Source: a bacterium
Lineage (GTDB): Bacteria > Desulfobacterota > Deferrisomatia > Deferrisomatales > BM512
Assembly (NCBI GenBank): GCA_004322275.1
Contig: SCTA01000035.1
Coordinates: forward strand, 1-64,000
Reading direction: 5' to 3'
Length of the DNA stretch: 64,000 bases
Under the pieces are notes generated by a model. The model saw only the letters and a program-made list of their open reading frames with translations, had not been told where the DNA came from and ran no database searches. This document shows positions 45,129 to 54,059 of the stretch, piece by piece. The translations under genes were made by a program, and so were the position numbers. Numbering within the stretch: the stretch's first letter is position 1; the number at the start of each line of letters is the position of its first letter.

Positions 45129-46103
45129 ATGGAATTTCCAAGAGTAAGAATGCGCCGCATGCGCGCCAACGATACGATACGGCGGATGGTCCGCGAGACT
45201 TCGCTTTCCCCCGCCGATTTCATCTATCCCCTTTTCGTCCGCGAGGGCGAGGGGGTTCGCGTGCCCATCAACTCGATGCCGGGGCAGTGCCAGCTTTCCA
45301 TCGACGAGGCGGTGAAGGAGGCTAAAAACGCCTTCTCCCTCGGCGTTCCGTCGGTGCTGCTTTTCGGGATCCCCGATACGAAAGACGCCATCGGATCCTC
45401 GGGTTTCGACCCCAACGGCATAGTCCAGCGGGCGATACGGAAGATAAAGGACGCGGTGCCGGAGATGTGCGTCATCACCGACGTATGCATGTGCGAGTAC
45501 ACCGACCACGGCCACTGCGGCGCGATTAAAAACGGCGACGTGGACAACGACGCTACCCTCGAACTTCTGGTCAGGGAGGCCCTCTCCCACGCCGTCGCCG
45601 GGGCGGACATGGTCGCCCCCTCCGACATGATGGACGGCAGGGTCGGCGCGATACGCGACGGCCTCGACTGCGAGGGGTTCGGCCACATTCCGGTGATGGC
45701 CTACGCCGCGAAGTACGCCTCGACCTTTTATGGGCCTTTTCGCGACGCCGCCGAGTCGCCGCCGAAGTTCGGAGACAGGCGCAGCTACCAGATGGACCCC
45801 GCCAACGCCCTCGAAGCCCTTCGCGAAGTAGAGCTCGACGTGATGGAGGGGGCGGACATAGTGATGGTGAAGCCAGCGCTCCCCTATCTCGACATAATCC
45901 GCCTGATAAAGGACCGCTTCGGCATGCCCACCGCCGCCTACAACGTAAGCGGCGAGTATTCGATGGTAAAGGCGATGGACAGGCTGGGCTGGGGCGACGG
46001 CACCGGGCTGATGATGGAGATGCTCCTTTCCATAAAGCGTTCCGGCGCGGACATGATCCTCACCTACTTCGCGCCCGAAGCCGCCAAAGTCCTGCAGGAT
46101 TAG
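45129..46103 (+). CDS. hemB: Delta-aminolevulinic acid dehydratase (porphobilinogen synthase)
   Basis: HemB joins two aminolevulinates to porphobilinogen. The 324-residue protein has the zinc site [11 protein letters not shown], the first Schiff-base Lys in [14 protein letters not shown], the second in [10 protein letters not shown], and [13 protein letters not shown]. The Cys-rich site points to the zinc-dependent class. It lies in the hemY-fixCX cluster, though a repeat element separates it and may carry its promoter. Confidence 0.98.
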   Translation: MEFPRVRMRRMRANDTIRRMVRETSLSPADFIYPLFVREGEGVRVPINSMPGQCQLSIDEAVKEAKNAFSLGVPSVLLFGIPDTKDAIGSSGFDPNGIVQRAIRKIKDAVPEMCVITDVCMCEYTDHGHCGAIKNGDVDNDATLELLVREALSHAVAGADMVAPSDMMDGRVGAIRDGLDCEGFGHIPVMAYAAKYASTFYGPFRDAAESPPKFGDRRSYQMDPANALEALREVELDVMEGADIVMVKPALPYLDIIRLIKDRFGMPTAAYNVSGEYSMVKAMDRLGWGDGTGLMMEMLLSIKRSGADMILTYFAPEAAKVLQD

Positions 46104-46106
46104 AAA

Positions 46107-46316
46107 TTGCCCTGCTCCTCGAAATGCGTATACAGGGTCGTTGAGACCTCGTCGGTGACCGACGACAGCCTCACCCGGATGCTGAACGCCGAAGCCGCCG
46201 AGGGGTGGATTTTCGACGGCTTTCATTTCGCCATGAGGGAGGGCTCCCACAGACCCGCCATGGCCTTCGCCCTCTTCCACAAGGAAGTCAGGGAAGATCC
46301 GGAACAGCAAAGATGA
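46107..46316 (+). CDS. Small DUF4177-like protein
   Basis: This 69-residue protein starts at a TTG 3 bases after hemB. The pattern YRVVETSSVTDDSLTRMLNAEAAEGW...FHFAMREGS resembles DUF4177, a small alpha/beta family of unknown function with a conserved N-E-x-x-x-x-G-W core. It overlaps the next gene (ATGA). Confidence in the family is moderate. Confidence 0.65.
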   Translation: MPCSSKCVYRVVETSSVTDDSLTRMLNAEAAEGWIFDGFHFAMREGSHRPAMAFALFHKEVREDPEQQR

Positions 46317-46693
46317 AGCGCGCCGCCCTCTTTCTCATCCTGCTGCTTTTCGCGGCCTTCGCCTTCGCGGGTCCCTCGGTGACCCGCCACGCCTTCACCC
46401 GCCAGATAGTCGGCAGGGAGCCCATCGGCGACGGTTCGGCCTTCGACTCGAAGGTCGGCAACCTCTACTTCTTCATAAACGTCGTGGGCGCCGAAACTCC
46501 GCAGGACATTACCCACACCTGGCTCTACAACGGGCAGACGGTGAACGAAGTCACGCTGCACATCGAGGGGGAAAGCTGGCGCACCTGGTCCAACACCAAC
46601 ATCCCTCCGGAAAACCTCGGCGAATGGACCGTCGTCGTGCGCGATTCCCAAGGTGAAACGATCTACGCGGCCTCCTTTACGGTGACAAAATAA
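46313..46693 (+). CDS. Exported DUF2914-like protein
   Basis: This 126-residue protein has a signal peptide (about 1-19, FAAFAFAG) and one beta-rich domain with FINVVGAETPQDITHTW, SWRTWSNTNI and GEWTVVVRDSQGE. This pattern fits DUF2914, a small periplasmic family of unknown function. The ATG overlaps the upstream stop, so hemB and the two small genes are likely co-transcribed. Confidence 0.75.
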   Translation: MKRAALFLILLLFAAFAFAGPSVTRHAFTRQIVGREPIGDGSAFDSKVGNLYFFINVVGAETPQDITHTWLYNGQTVNEVTLHIEGESWRTWSNTNIPPENLGEWTVVVRDSQGETIYAASFTVTK

Positions 46694-46696
46694 GTC

Positions 46697-49174
46697 ATGG
46701 GCCGGGTCTACCTGGTGGACGGATCTAACCTCCTTTACCGCGCCTACCACGCGATACGGGGATTCCAGACCTCCAGGGGGCTTCCGACCCAGGCGGTCTA
46801 CGGCTTCACCTCGATGGCCCTTAGGCTTGAAAAGGAAGAGAAGCCGGATTTTCTCGCCGTAGTTTTCGACCCTCCCGGCCCCACGCGAAAACACACCCTC
46901 TACTCCGAGTACAAGGCCCAGCGGGAACGGCCCCCGGAAGACCTGATAATCCAGATTCCCTACGTTCACAGAGTCCTGGAGGCGATGGGCATTCCCGTGC
47001 TCATCGTCCCCGGCATCGAGGCCGACGACCTCATCGGAACCCTTGCGAAAAAAGCGCTCGACCGGGGCGACGAGGTGACCGTAGTCACCGGCGACAAGGA
47101 TTTTTACCAGCTCGTCGGCCCAAGGCTAAAGCTCCTCGACACCATGCGCGACCTCGTGACGGGTCCGGACGAGGTCTTCGAGCGAATGGGGGTGAAGCCG
47201 GAGCAGGTCGTTGACCTGCTGGCGATTACCGGCGACAAGGTGGACAACATCCCCGGCGTGCCGGGAGTCGGGCGGAAACTCGCCGCGCAGCTTCTCGGCG
47301 ATTACGGCGATCTCGAAGCCCTCATCGCCCACGCCGACGAGCTTGGCGGCAAGAGGGGAGAGGCCTTCCGGGAAAATCTCGCCAGAATACGCGCCAACGT
47401 GCCTCTCGTCACCATCGAGACGGATATCGACGTAGGCGATATCGGCGATAATCTCGACAGAAAGCCGGTGGACGCCGCCGGGCTCGCCTCCCTTTTCAGG
47501 GAGCTTGAGTTTCACAAGTTCCTGCGGGACCTCGGCCTTCTTGAGGTGCCGGTAGTAAAGCCCGCCGAAAGCGAGACCGCCTCCCGAACCTGGACGGAGG
47601 AGGTGATTCCCTCAAGCTGGGTTTCGGCCGTTTTCACGCCCGAAGGCCTTTTCCTTTGCGACGGCGCGGGGCCGATTTCGCCGGAAACCCCCGTAAAGAT
47701 TCCCCCCGGCTCAAGGGTCGTGGGCCACGGCCTCAAGGCTTACCGGGAAGAGTGGGAGAGAGCCGGGCTGACCTCGGGAATGATAGAGATCGATACCGAG
47801 CTTGCGGGTTACATGCTCTTCCCCGGAAGGCGCTCCTATGACCTCGTTTCCCTTGCCGAGGACAGGGAGCTTTCCCTCGACCCAAAGACGGGCGAGGGGC
47901 TTTTGGCCCTGGCCGTCCGGATGAAGGGCGAGCTGGAGGAAAAGGGGCTCTGGCCGCTCTACAGGGAGGTCGAGATTCCCCTGATCGGCGTTCTGGCGAG
48001 GATGGAGGCGGCGGGAGTCAAGGTGGACCGGGAAAAGCTCTCCGGGCTCAGCCTTGAATTCGAGGGACGGCTGAAAACGCTCGAAAGCGAGATGTTCGGC
48101 CTCGCGGGAGGGGAGTTCAATCCCCAGAGCCCCAAACAGCTCGCCGAGATTCTCTTCCAGAAGCTCGGCCTCGCCCCCGTGAGGAAGACCGCAGGCGGCA
48201 GCCACTCCACCGACGCCTCGGTGCTTGAGGAGCTTTCCGCCCAGCACAAGCTTCCGGCGGTCATCATCGAGCACAGGGGGCTTTCCAAGCTCAAATCCTC
48301 CTTCATCGACGCCCTGCCGAAGCTCGTGGCCCCAGACGGAAGAATCCACACCGTCTTTCAGCAGACGGTCGCCGCCACCGGCAGGCTGAGTTCCTCGAAT
48401 CCGAACCTCCAGAACATCCCGATACGCGGTGAGGAGGGGAAGAGAATCAGGGAAGCCTTTATCGCCGAGCCGGGCTATCTTCTCCTTTCGGCGGACTATT
48501 CGCAGGTAGAGCTTCGCATCCTCGCTCACCTGAGCTGCGACGACGACCTCGTTTCGCTCTTCGCCAGCGGCAGGGACATACACTCGGAGACGGCGGCGAG
48601 GCTTTTTGACGTGGGGCCTCTCGGCGTCACAACACAGATGCGAAGGCAGGCCAAGACCGTCAACTTCGGAATCATCTACGGGATAAGCCCCTTCGGCCTC
48701 GCGAAACAGCTCGGCGTCAGCCAGTCCGACGCCAAAAAGATGATCGACCGCTACATGAAGCGCTTCCCCGGCGTCTTCCGGATCAGGGAAAAGCTCGTAG
48801 CCGAAGCGAAGGAGAAGGGGTACTCGACGACCCTGTTCGGAAGGATACGGCAGATACCCGAGCTCAAGTCGAAAAACCGCGCCGATCGCGAGTTCGGCGA
48901 ACGCCTTGCCGTGAATTCGCCGATTCAGGGCTCCGCCGCCGACATAATCAAGCGCGCCATGCTGATGGCGGATGACGCGATGCGCTCGGACAAGGTCGAT
49001 GCGAGGCTCACCTTGCAGGTCCACGACGAACTGGTCCTTGAGGTCGCCGAAAAACAGGTCGAAAAGGCCAGGGAAATACTGGTCGAAGCGATGGAGGGGG
49101 CCGCGAAGCTGAAAGTCCGGCTCAAGGTTGAAGCGGGCTGGGGCCCGGACTGGTACCGGGCTCACGGGGGCTGA
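46697..49174 (+). CDS. polA: DNA polymerase I, probably without proofreading
   Basis: The 825-residue protein has a 5'-3' exonuclease domain (about 1-285, VDGSNLLYRAYHAIRG, EADDLIGTLAKKA, ITGDKVDNIPG), a middle domain (about 300-440) and a family A polymerase with motifs A (SADYSQVELRIL), B (RRQAKTVNFGIIYG) and C (LQVHDELVLEV). The middle domain lacks the DxE and other acidic residues of an active 3'-5' exonuclease, and the length is near that of Taq polymerase rather than the 928 residues of E. coli. Roles are Okazaki fragment maturation and repair. Confidence 0.96.
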   Translation: MGRVYLVDGSNLLYRAYHAIRGFQTSRGLPTQAVYGFTSMALRLEKEEKPDFLAVVFDPPGPTRKHTLYSEYKAQRERPPEDLIIQIPYVHRVLEAMGIPVLIVPGIEADDLIGTLAKKALDRGDEVTVVTGDKDFYQLVGPRLKLLDTMRDLVTGPDEVFERMGVKPEQVVDLLAITGDKVDNIPGVPGVGRKLAAQLLGDYGDLEALIAHADELGGKRGEAFRENLARIRANVPLVTIETDIDVGDIGDNLDRKPVDAAGLASLFRELEFHKFLRDLGLLEVPVVKPAESETASRTWTEEVIPSSWVSAVFTPEGLFLCDGAGPISPETPVKIPPGSRVVGHGLKAYREEWERAGLTSGMIEIDTELAGYMLFPGRRSYDLVSLAEDRELSLDPKTGEGLLALAVRMKGELEEKGLWPLYREVEIPLIGVLARMEAAGVKVDREKLSGLSLEFEGRLKTLESEMFGLAGGEFNPQSPKQLAEILFQKLGLAPVRKTAGGSHSTDASVLEELSAQHKLPAVIIEHRGLSKLKSSFIDALPKLVAPDGRIHTVFQQTVAATGRLSSSNPNLQNIPIRGEEGKRIREAFIAEPGYLLLSADYSQVELRILAHLSCDDDLVSLFASGRDIHSETAARLFDVGPLGVTTQMRRQAKTVNFGIIYGISPFGLAKQLGVSQSDAKKMIDRYMKRFPGVFRIREKLVAEAKEKGYSTTLFGRIRQIPELKSKNRADREFGERLAVNSPIQGSAADIIKRAMLMADDAMRSDKVDARLTLQVHDELVLEVAEKQVEKAREILVEAMEGAAKLKVRLKVEAGWGPDWYRAHGG

Positions 49175-49247
49175 AACCCTCTTTCACGGCAGATTTTTTT
49201 ATGGTCGCGGCCGCGCCCCGAAGCGGGGTTTAGAGGCCGTTTGACAC

Positions 49248-49276
49248 TTGACTAAAAACCCGCTCCGGTTTAGGAT
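49248..49276 (+). promoter_or_regulatory. Candidate promoter of zapB-zapA-6S
   Basis: TTGACT (49248-49253) and TAGGAT (49271-49276) are 17 bases apart. A second TTGACA at 49241 overlaps. It precedes the zapB-like gene. Confidence 0.5.
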
Positions 49277-49300
49277 TTGCAAAGGAGCATGGAGAAGTCT

Positions 49301-49555
49301 ATGCATTTGGAAAAACTGGAACTTCTGGAGAGAGAACTGGGCCGTTTCGCTGATGAATATGAGCGGCTCAGGGAGGAGAACAAGGGTCTCCGGGAGCGTC
49401 TGGAGCTTCAGACGCTTCAAATCGGTGGATTGCAGGAAGAGCTTGAGCGGTTGCGCTCCCGTAAGGAAAAGATGCGCGACTGTCTCGCCAGGATCGAAGG
49501 GGTTGTCGGTAAACTCAGGGATTTGCAACTCAAAGAAGCCGGAGTTGAAGATTGA
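49301..49555 (+). CDS. ZapB-like coiled-coil protein
   Basis: Starting at the ATG at 49301 (GGAG 6 bases upstream) this is an 84-residue, almost entirely coiled-coil protein rich in Glu, Leu and Arg. It lies directly before zapA and overlaps its start. ZapB-type coiled coils bind ZapA at the Z-ring, so a division role is likely from context; coiled coils give little sequence specificity. ATG 49289 is an alternative start. Confidence 0.7.
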   Translation: MHLEKLELLERELGRFADEYERLREENKGLRERLELQTLQIGGLQEELERLRSRKEKMRDCLARIEGVVGKLRDLQLKEAGVED

Positions 49556-49866
49556 AGATATGCGAAGTTGACATTTTCGGCGAAAAATACTCGCTAAGAG
49601 CGGAGATGGATGACACCTTCGTTCGCGATCTCGCCCGATACGTCGATTCGCGGATGAGGGAAGTCGCCAACGCTTCTCCCTCGGCGTCGCCGTTGCAAGT
49701 AGCCGTTCTCGCCGCTCTTGACATCGCAAGCGAAGTGACCGCTCCGGCCGAGGCCGGAGCGGAAAACAGCCAGAAGGTGCTGGCGCTTGCCGATGACGTT
49801 GAGACGCGGGCCCGGCGCATGCTTGAACGCATATCAAGGGCCAGCCCCGAGATTCAAAACGCTTAG
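49552..49866 (+). CDS. zapA: Cell division protein ZapA
   Basis: This 104-residue protein fits ZapA, which crosslinks FtsZ filaments: an N-terminal beta-hairpin domain (KICEVDIFGEKYSLRAEMD), DLARYVDSRMREV, and a long helix with a C-terminal coiled coil. The TTG start overlaps the upstream stop (TTGA). The 6S RNA follows at once, the usual proteobacterial order. Confidence 0.93.
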   Translation: MKICEVDIFGEKYSLRAEMDDTFVRDLARYVDSRMREVANASPSASPLQVAVLAALDIASEVTAPAEAGAENSQKVLALADDVETRARRMLERISRASPEIQNA

Positions 49867-49879
49867 TAAGGCCGGTTTT

Positions 49880-50052
49880 CCCTGCTGTGTTCGTGATCAT
49901 ACGGAAATCTGTTGAGCCAATGAAAACTAATAGGGAGTCCTTTGGAGATTGTGGCCGGCATGCCCTTAAGCTGGGAGCCGATAAGCAGTCGCGGGACGCC
50001 CACCTTTCCGGGAATGGTTCAACTGAACCTCATTGACACGGCAACGGCGGGG
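49880..50052 (+). ncRNA. ssrS: 6S RNA
   Basis: This gap between zapA and rny folds as 6S RNA, which mimics an open promoter and holds sigma-70 RNA polymerase in stationary phase. The ends pair: CCCTGCTGTG with CGGCGGGG, then TTCGTG with CACGG. A large central bubble includes TTGAGCCAATGAAAACTAA, and a terminal hairpin has GGTTCAACTGAACC. Position after zapA is where 6S is found in Proteobacteria. Exact ends are uncertain by some bases. Confidence 0.85.
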
Positions 50053-50062
50053 AGCTTTTCGG

Positions 50063-50086
50063 GGGACGGCGCATAGCCGCCGTCCC
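50063..50086 (+). terminator. Hairpin after 6S RNA
   Basis: GGGACGGCG pairs perfectly with CGCCGTCCC around CATAGC. The 9-bp stem lies about 10 bases past the 6S RNA, but only a mixed T/C tract follows, so it could be a weak terminator or processing signal. Confidence 0.5.
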
Positions 50087-50200
50087 TCTCTGCCCCTTCG
50101 GCCTGTTCCTCCACTCCATCCCGCTCTCTCCCTGTAAAAGCAGTTCCCAAACCCGTTTTCAGGGTCGTTTCTACGATCCTTTCATTGAAGGGAGAATCCT

Positions 50201-51754
50201 TTGGAAATCACCACAATTGCCGTCATCGTTCTGGCGATTATCGCGGCTGTCCTTGTCTGGATTATCATCCAGTCTAAGGGGAAAACTCCTCAGAGTCAGG
50301 CCGGGGAGGCCGGCGAGCTTATAACCGAAGCCCGCAAGCAGGCCGAGATTATACGCAAGGAGGCCGATCTAAAGGCCAAGGAAGAACTTCTCGCCCAGAG
50401 AACCCGTTTTGAAAAGGAAACGGAGGACAAGAAGACCGAGGTCCTGAATCAGGAAAAAAGGATTCAGCAAAAAGAGGAAAATCTTATCCGCAAGGAAGAT
50501 AACCTCGACAAGCGCGACGAAAGACTCAACGAGCTTGAAAAGCGCCTGAGCCAGCGTCAGGGCGAGCTGGACAAGAAGCAGAGCAAGATCGGCGAGATGG
50601 AAAAAGAGATATTGCAGACCCTGGAGAGGGTTGCAGGGCTTACCGCCGAGGAAGCCAAGGAAGAACTGAAGGCCAACCTCCTGAGCGAGGCGCGCCACGA
50701 GGCCGCCAGGTCCATCAGGGAAATAGACGAAGAAGCCAAGAAAATGGCCGACAAGAAGGCCAAGGAATACATCTGTCTCGCGATTCAGCGCTACGCCGGA
50801 GAGTACGTCCATGAAAAGACCGTCTCCTCCGTGCAGCTGCCGAACGAAGAGATGAAGGGCAGGATCATCGGCAGAGAGGGCAGAAACATCCGCGCCCTCG
50901 AAGCAGCCACCGGCATAGACCTCATAGTGGACGACACCCCCGAGACTGTTCTTCTCTCCGGCTATAACCCCGTCCGCAGGGAGGTGGCCCGCATAGCGCT
51001 CGAAAGGCTTATCGCCGACGGCAGAATCCACCCCGCCCGCATCGAGGAGGTTGTCGAAAAGGCGGAGAAGGACATCGAAAAGGAGATTCAGGAGGCCGGT
51101 GAGCAGGCGACCTTCGACGTAGGCGTCCACGGAATAGCCTCCGAACTCGTCACCCTCCTCGGAAGGCTCAAATTCCGCAGTTCCTTCGCCCAGAACGTTC
51201 TCGAACACTCCATAGAGGTCGCTTTTTTGTGCGGCATCATGGCCGCCGAACTCGGCCTGAACGTAAAGCTCGCCAAGAGGGCGGGGCTGCTTCACGACAT
51301 CGGCAAGGCGGTAGACCACGAGGTGGAGGGCTCCCACGCCGTCATCGGCGCGGAACTCGCCCGCAAGAACCGCGAGCCCAAGGCCGTCATTACCGCCATC
51401 GCCAGCCACCACGACGACACCCCGGCGACCTCGGTCCTCGACGTTCTCGTGCAGGCGGCTGACGCCCTTAGCGCCGCGAGGCCCGGAGCGCGCCGCGAGA
51501 TGCTCGAAACCTACGTAAGACGCCTTGAAGACCTCGAAAAGATAGCCAACAGCTTCGACGTGGTAGCCAAGTCCTTCGCGATACAGGCCGGGCGCGAGCT
51601 TCGCATCATGGTCATGAGCGACAAGGTGGACGACGACGGCGCCTTCCTCCTCGCCAAGGACATAGCGAGAAAGGTCGAGCAGGAACTGAGCTATCCCGGC
51701 CAGATAAAGATTACCGTCATACGCGAGACCCGCGCGGTGGACTTCGCGAAATAA
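50201..51754 (+). CDS. rny: Ribonuclease Y
   Basis: RNase Y is a membrane-bound endoribonuclease that starts mRNA decay. The 517-residue protein has an N-terminal membrane segment (about 4-22), a long coiled coil (about 30-200), a KH domain ([19 protein letters not shown]) and an HD domain ([18 protein letters not shown]). It begins at a TTG with AAGGGAG upstream. The ymdB start overlaps its stop by one base. Confidence 0.97.
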   Translation: MEITTIAVIVLAIIAAVLVWIIIQSKGKTPQSQAGEAGELITEARKQAEIIRKEADLKAKEELLAQRTRFEKETEDKKTEVLNQEKRIQQKEENLIRKEDNLDKRDERLNELEKRLSQRQGELDKKQSKIGEMEKEILQTLERVAGLTAEEAKEELKANLLSEARHEAARSIREIDEEAKKMADKKAKEYICLAIQRYAGEYVHEKTVSSVQLPNEEMKGRIIGREGRNIRALEAATGIDLIVDDTPETVLLSGYNPVRREVARIALERLIADGRIHPARIEEVVEKAEKDIEKEIQEAGEQATFDVGVHGIASELVTLLGRLKFRSSFAQNVLEHSIEVAFLCGIMAAELGLNVKLAKRAGLLHDIGKAVDHEVEGSHAVIGAELARKNREPKAVITAIASHHDDTPATSVLDVLVQAADALSAARPGARREMLETYVRRLEDLEKIANSFDVVAKSFAIQAGRELRIMVMSDKVDDDGAFLLAKDIARKVEQELSYPGQIKITVIRETRAVDFAK

Positions 51755-52530
51755 TGAAAATCCTCTTCGTCGGCGACATCGTCTCCGGGGCGGGGCTCAG
51801 GACTCTTAAAGCGGTCCTCCCCGAGCTTAAAAAGCGCCTCAGCCCGGATTTCGTAGTCGCCAACGGAGAGAACGCTTCAAGGGGTTTCGGAATAACCCCC
51901 CAGAATGTGAAGGCGATAATCGCCTCCGGGGTGGACGTTATCACCGGCGGAAACCACAGCTTCGACCGCAGGGAGATTGTCGATCTTCTGGAGGATTCGG
52001 AGAGGGTCCTTCGGCCCGCCAACCTTTCGCCGGGAGTGCCGGGGAAGGGGTTTTGCCTCCGCGAGGCAGCGGGGGTCAAAGTAGGGGTGATTAACCTCGT
52101 CGGGAGAATATTCATGGCTCCCTCCGAGCACCCCTTCGTCGCGGCCGACAAAGCCATCGAGAGCCTCAAAAGCGCCGGAGCGCAGACGATTATCGTGGAT
52201 TTCCACGCCGAGGCTACCAGCGAGAAGGCCGCGCTGGCTTATTACCTTGACGGAAGGGTTTCGGCGGTGCTGGGAACCCACACCCACGTCCCCACCGCCG
52301 ACGCGAGGATACTTCCCGGCAAGACAGGCTTCATCTCCGACGCGGGGATGACCGGCGACCGGGAATCGGTCATAGGAATCGAGAGAAACGCCAGCATCAG
52401 GCGTTTTCTGACCGGGATGCCGGGCGCTTCCCCGAGCGCCGAGGGGAGAGGGACGCTCATGGGCGTTTTCCTTGAGGTGTCCGAGGGCAAGTGCGTTTCA
52501 ATCAGAAGGGTCGAAGAGATAGAGCCCTGA
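51754..52530 (+). CDS. ymdB: YmdB-family metallophosphoesterase
   Basis: The 258-residue protein matches YmdB (TIGR00282): ILFVGDIVSGAGL, ANGENASRGFGITPQ, GGNHSFDR, VDFHAEATSEK and LGTHTHVPTAD, which give the dinuclear metal site. In Bacillus, YmdB hydrolyses 2',3'-cyclic nucleotides and affects biofilm choice. The rny-ymdB pair is widespread and suggests joint RNA turnover. Confidence 0.95.
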   Translation: MKILFVGDIVSGAGLRTLKAVLPELKKRLSPDFVVANGENASRGFGITPQNVKAIIASGVDVITGGNHSFDRREIVDLLEDSERVLRPANLSPGVPGKGFCLREAAGVKVGVINLVGRIFMAPSEHPFVAADKAIESLKSAGAQTIIVDFHAEATSEKAALAYYLDGRVSAVLGTHTHVPTADARILPGKTGFISDAGMTGDRESVIGIERNASIRRFLTGMPGASPSAEGRGTLMGVFLEVSEGKCVSIRRVEEIEP

Positions 52531-52571
52531 AGAGACGGTTTTTTGTGCAACTTTTGAAGGAAGCGAAATAG

Positions 52572-54059
52572 ATGGAAACAAGGTACGACAATCCGCTGAT
52601 ACGCCAGCGCCTGGAGAAATCCCAGGCCATGCGCGAAGCCGGGCAGAACCCCTATCCGAACGACTTTAAGCCCGAACACACCGCCGGGATTGTCAAAAAG
52701 GAGTGCGGCAGCCTCACCGGCGAAGAGTTGCAGGCGCTTGAGAAGACCTACTCCCTCGCGGGCAGGATCATGGCGGTGCGCAGCTTCGGCAAGGCGGCTT
52801 TCGTCCAGCTCGCGGACAGAACCGGGCAGCAGCAGGTCTTCGTACAGAAGGCGGCGCTCGGCGAAGAGGGGTTCGAGGCCTTTAAAAAGTACGACATCGG
52901 CGATTACATCGGCGTGGTCGGTAAACCCTTTATCACCCGCACCGGCGAACTAACGGTCGAGGTTAAAACACTGAAATTCCTCTCCAAGAGCCTTCGCCCC
53001 CTTCCCGAGAAATGGCACGGGCTCACCGACAAGGAGACGAGATACCGCCAGCGCTACGTTGATCTCATCGTGACTCCCGAGGTCGGCGAGACCTTCAGGA
53101 TGCGAAGCAAGATCGTCGCCTTCATCAGGAACTTTTTCCACCAGAAGGACTTTCTCGAAGTGGAAACCCCGATGATGCAGCCTATCCCCGGCGGAGCCAC
53201 GGCGCGCCCCTTCGTCACCCACCACAACGCGCTAGATATGACCCTCTATCTTCGCATCGCTCCCGAGCTTTACCTGAAACGTCTCATCGTCGGCGGACTT
53301 GAGAGGGTTTTCGAGATAAACCGCAATTTCCGGAACGAAGGCCTTTCGCACCAGCACAACCCCGAGTTCACCATGCTGGAGTTCTACCTCGCCTACGCCA
53401 CCTACGAAGACCTCATGGACCTGACCGAGTGCCTCTTCGTGAACATGGCCAAAGAGCTGAAAGGGAGCCACGAGATAGTCTATCAGGAGAAGGCGATAGA
53501 CTTTTCGCCCGGCTGGGACAGGCTTTCGATGGCCCAGGCGATTGAGAAATACGGGGAGATGAGCGCCGCGGAGACAGAGGACGAAGCGAAGCTTCGCGCC
53601 TACGCCAAGAAACTCCATATCGAGGGAGGCGAAAAGATGGCCTGGGGGAAGCTTTTGGCGGAGGTCTTCGAGGCCGTCGCCGAGCCCCACCTCATTCAGC
53701 CGACCTTCATTACCCAGTATCCGGTCGAGGTGAGCCCCCTTTCGCGCAGAAACGAGAAGGATCCGCGCTTCACCGACAGGTTCGAGCTTTACATGGCCGG
53801 GCGCGAGATAGCCAACGGCTTTAGCGAGCTGAACGACCCCGTAGACCAGATGGAGCGCTTCATGGCCCAGTCGGGCGAGCGCGACAAGGGCGACGACGAG
53901 GCCCACTGGGTGGACGAGGACTACGTCCGGGCGCTGGAGTACGGCATGCCCCCCACGGCGGGCGAGGGGATAGGGATAGACAGGGTCGTCATGCTCTTTA
54001 CCGATTCGGCCAGCATACGCGACGTAATCTTCTTCCCGCACATGAGGCCGGAGGCGTAA
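52572..54059 (+). CDS. lysS: Lysyl-tRNA synthetase, class II
   Basis: The 495-residue enzyme has an N-terminal OB-fold anticodon-binding domain (about 55-150) and a class II catalytic core: motif 2 FEINRNFRNEGLS and motif 3 GIGIDRVVMLF, with HNPEFTMLEFY between. Length is normal. lolC begins directly after its stop, an arrangement I associate with Geobacter-like bacteria. Confidence 0.97.
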   Translation: METRYDNPLIRQRLEKSQAMREAGQNPYPNDFKPEHTAGIVKKECGSLTGEELQALEKTYSLAGRIMAVRSFGKAAFVQLADRTGQQQVFVQKAALGEEGFEAFKKYDIGDYIGVVGKPFITRTGELTVEVKTLKFLSKSLRPLPEKWHGLTDKETRYRQRYVDLIVTPEVGETFRMRSKIVAFIRNFFHQKDFLEVETPMMQPIPGGATARPFVTHHNALDMTLYLRIAPELYLKRLIVGGLERVFEINRNFRNEGLSHQHNPEFTMLEFYLAYATYEDLMDLTECLFVNMAKELKGSHEIVYQEKAIDFSPGWDRLSMAQAIEKYGEMSAAETEDEAKLRAYAKKLHIEGGEKMAWGKLLAEVFEAVAEPHLIQPTFITQYPVEVSPLSRRNEKDPRFTDRFELYMAGREIANGFSELNDPVDQMERFMAQSGERDKGDDEAHWVDEDYVRALEYGMPPTAGEGIGIDRVVMLFTDSASIRDVIFFPHMRPEA

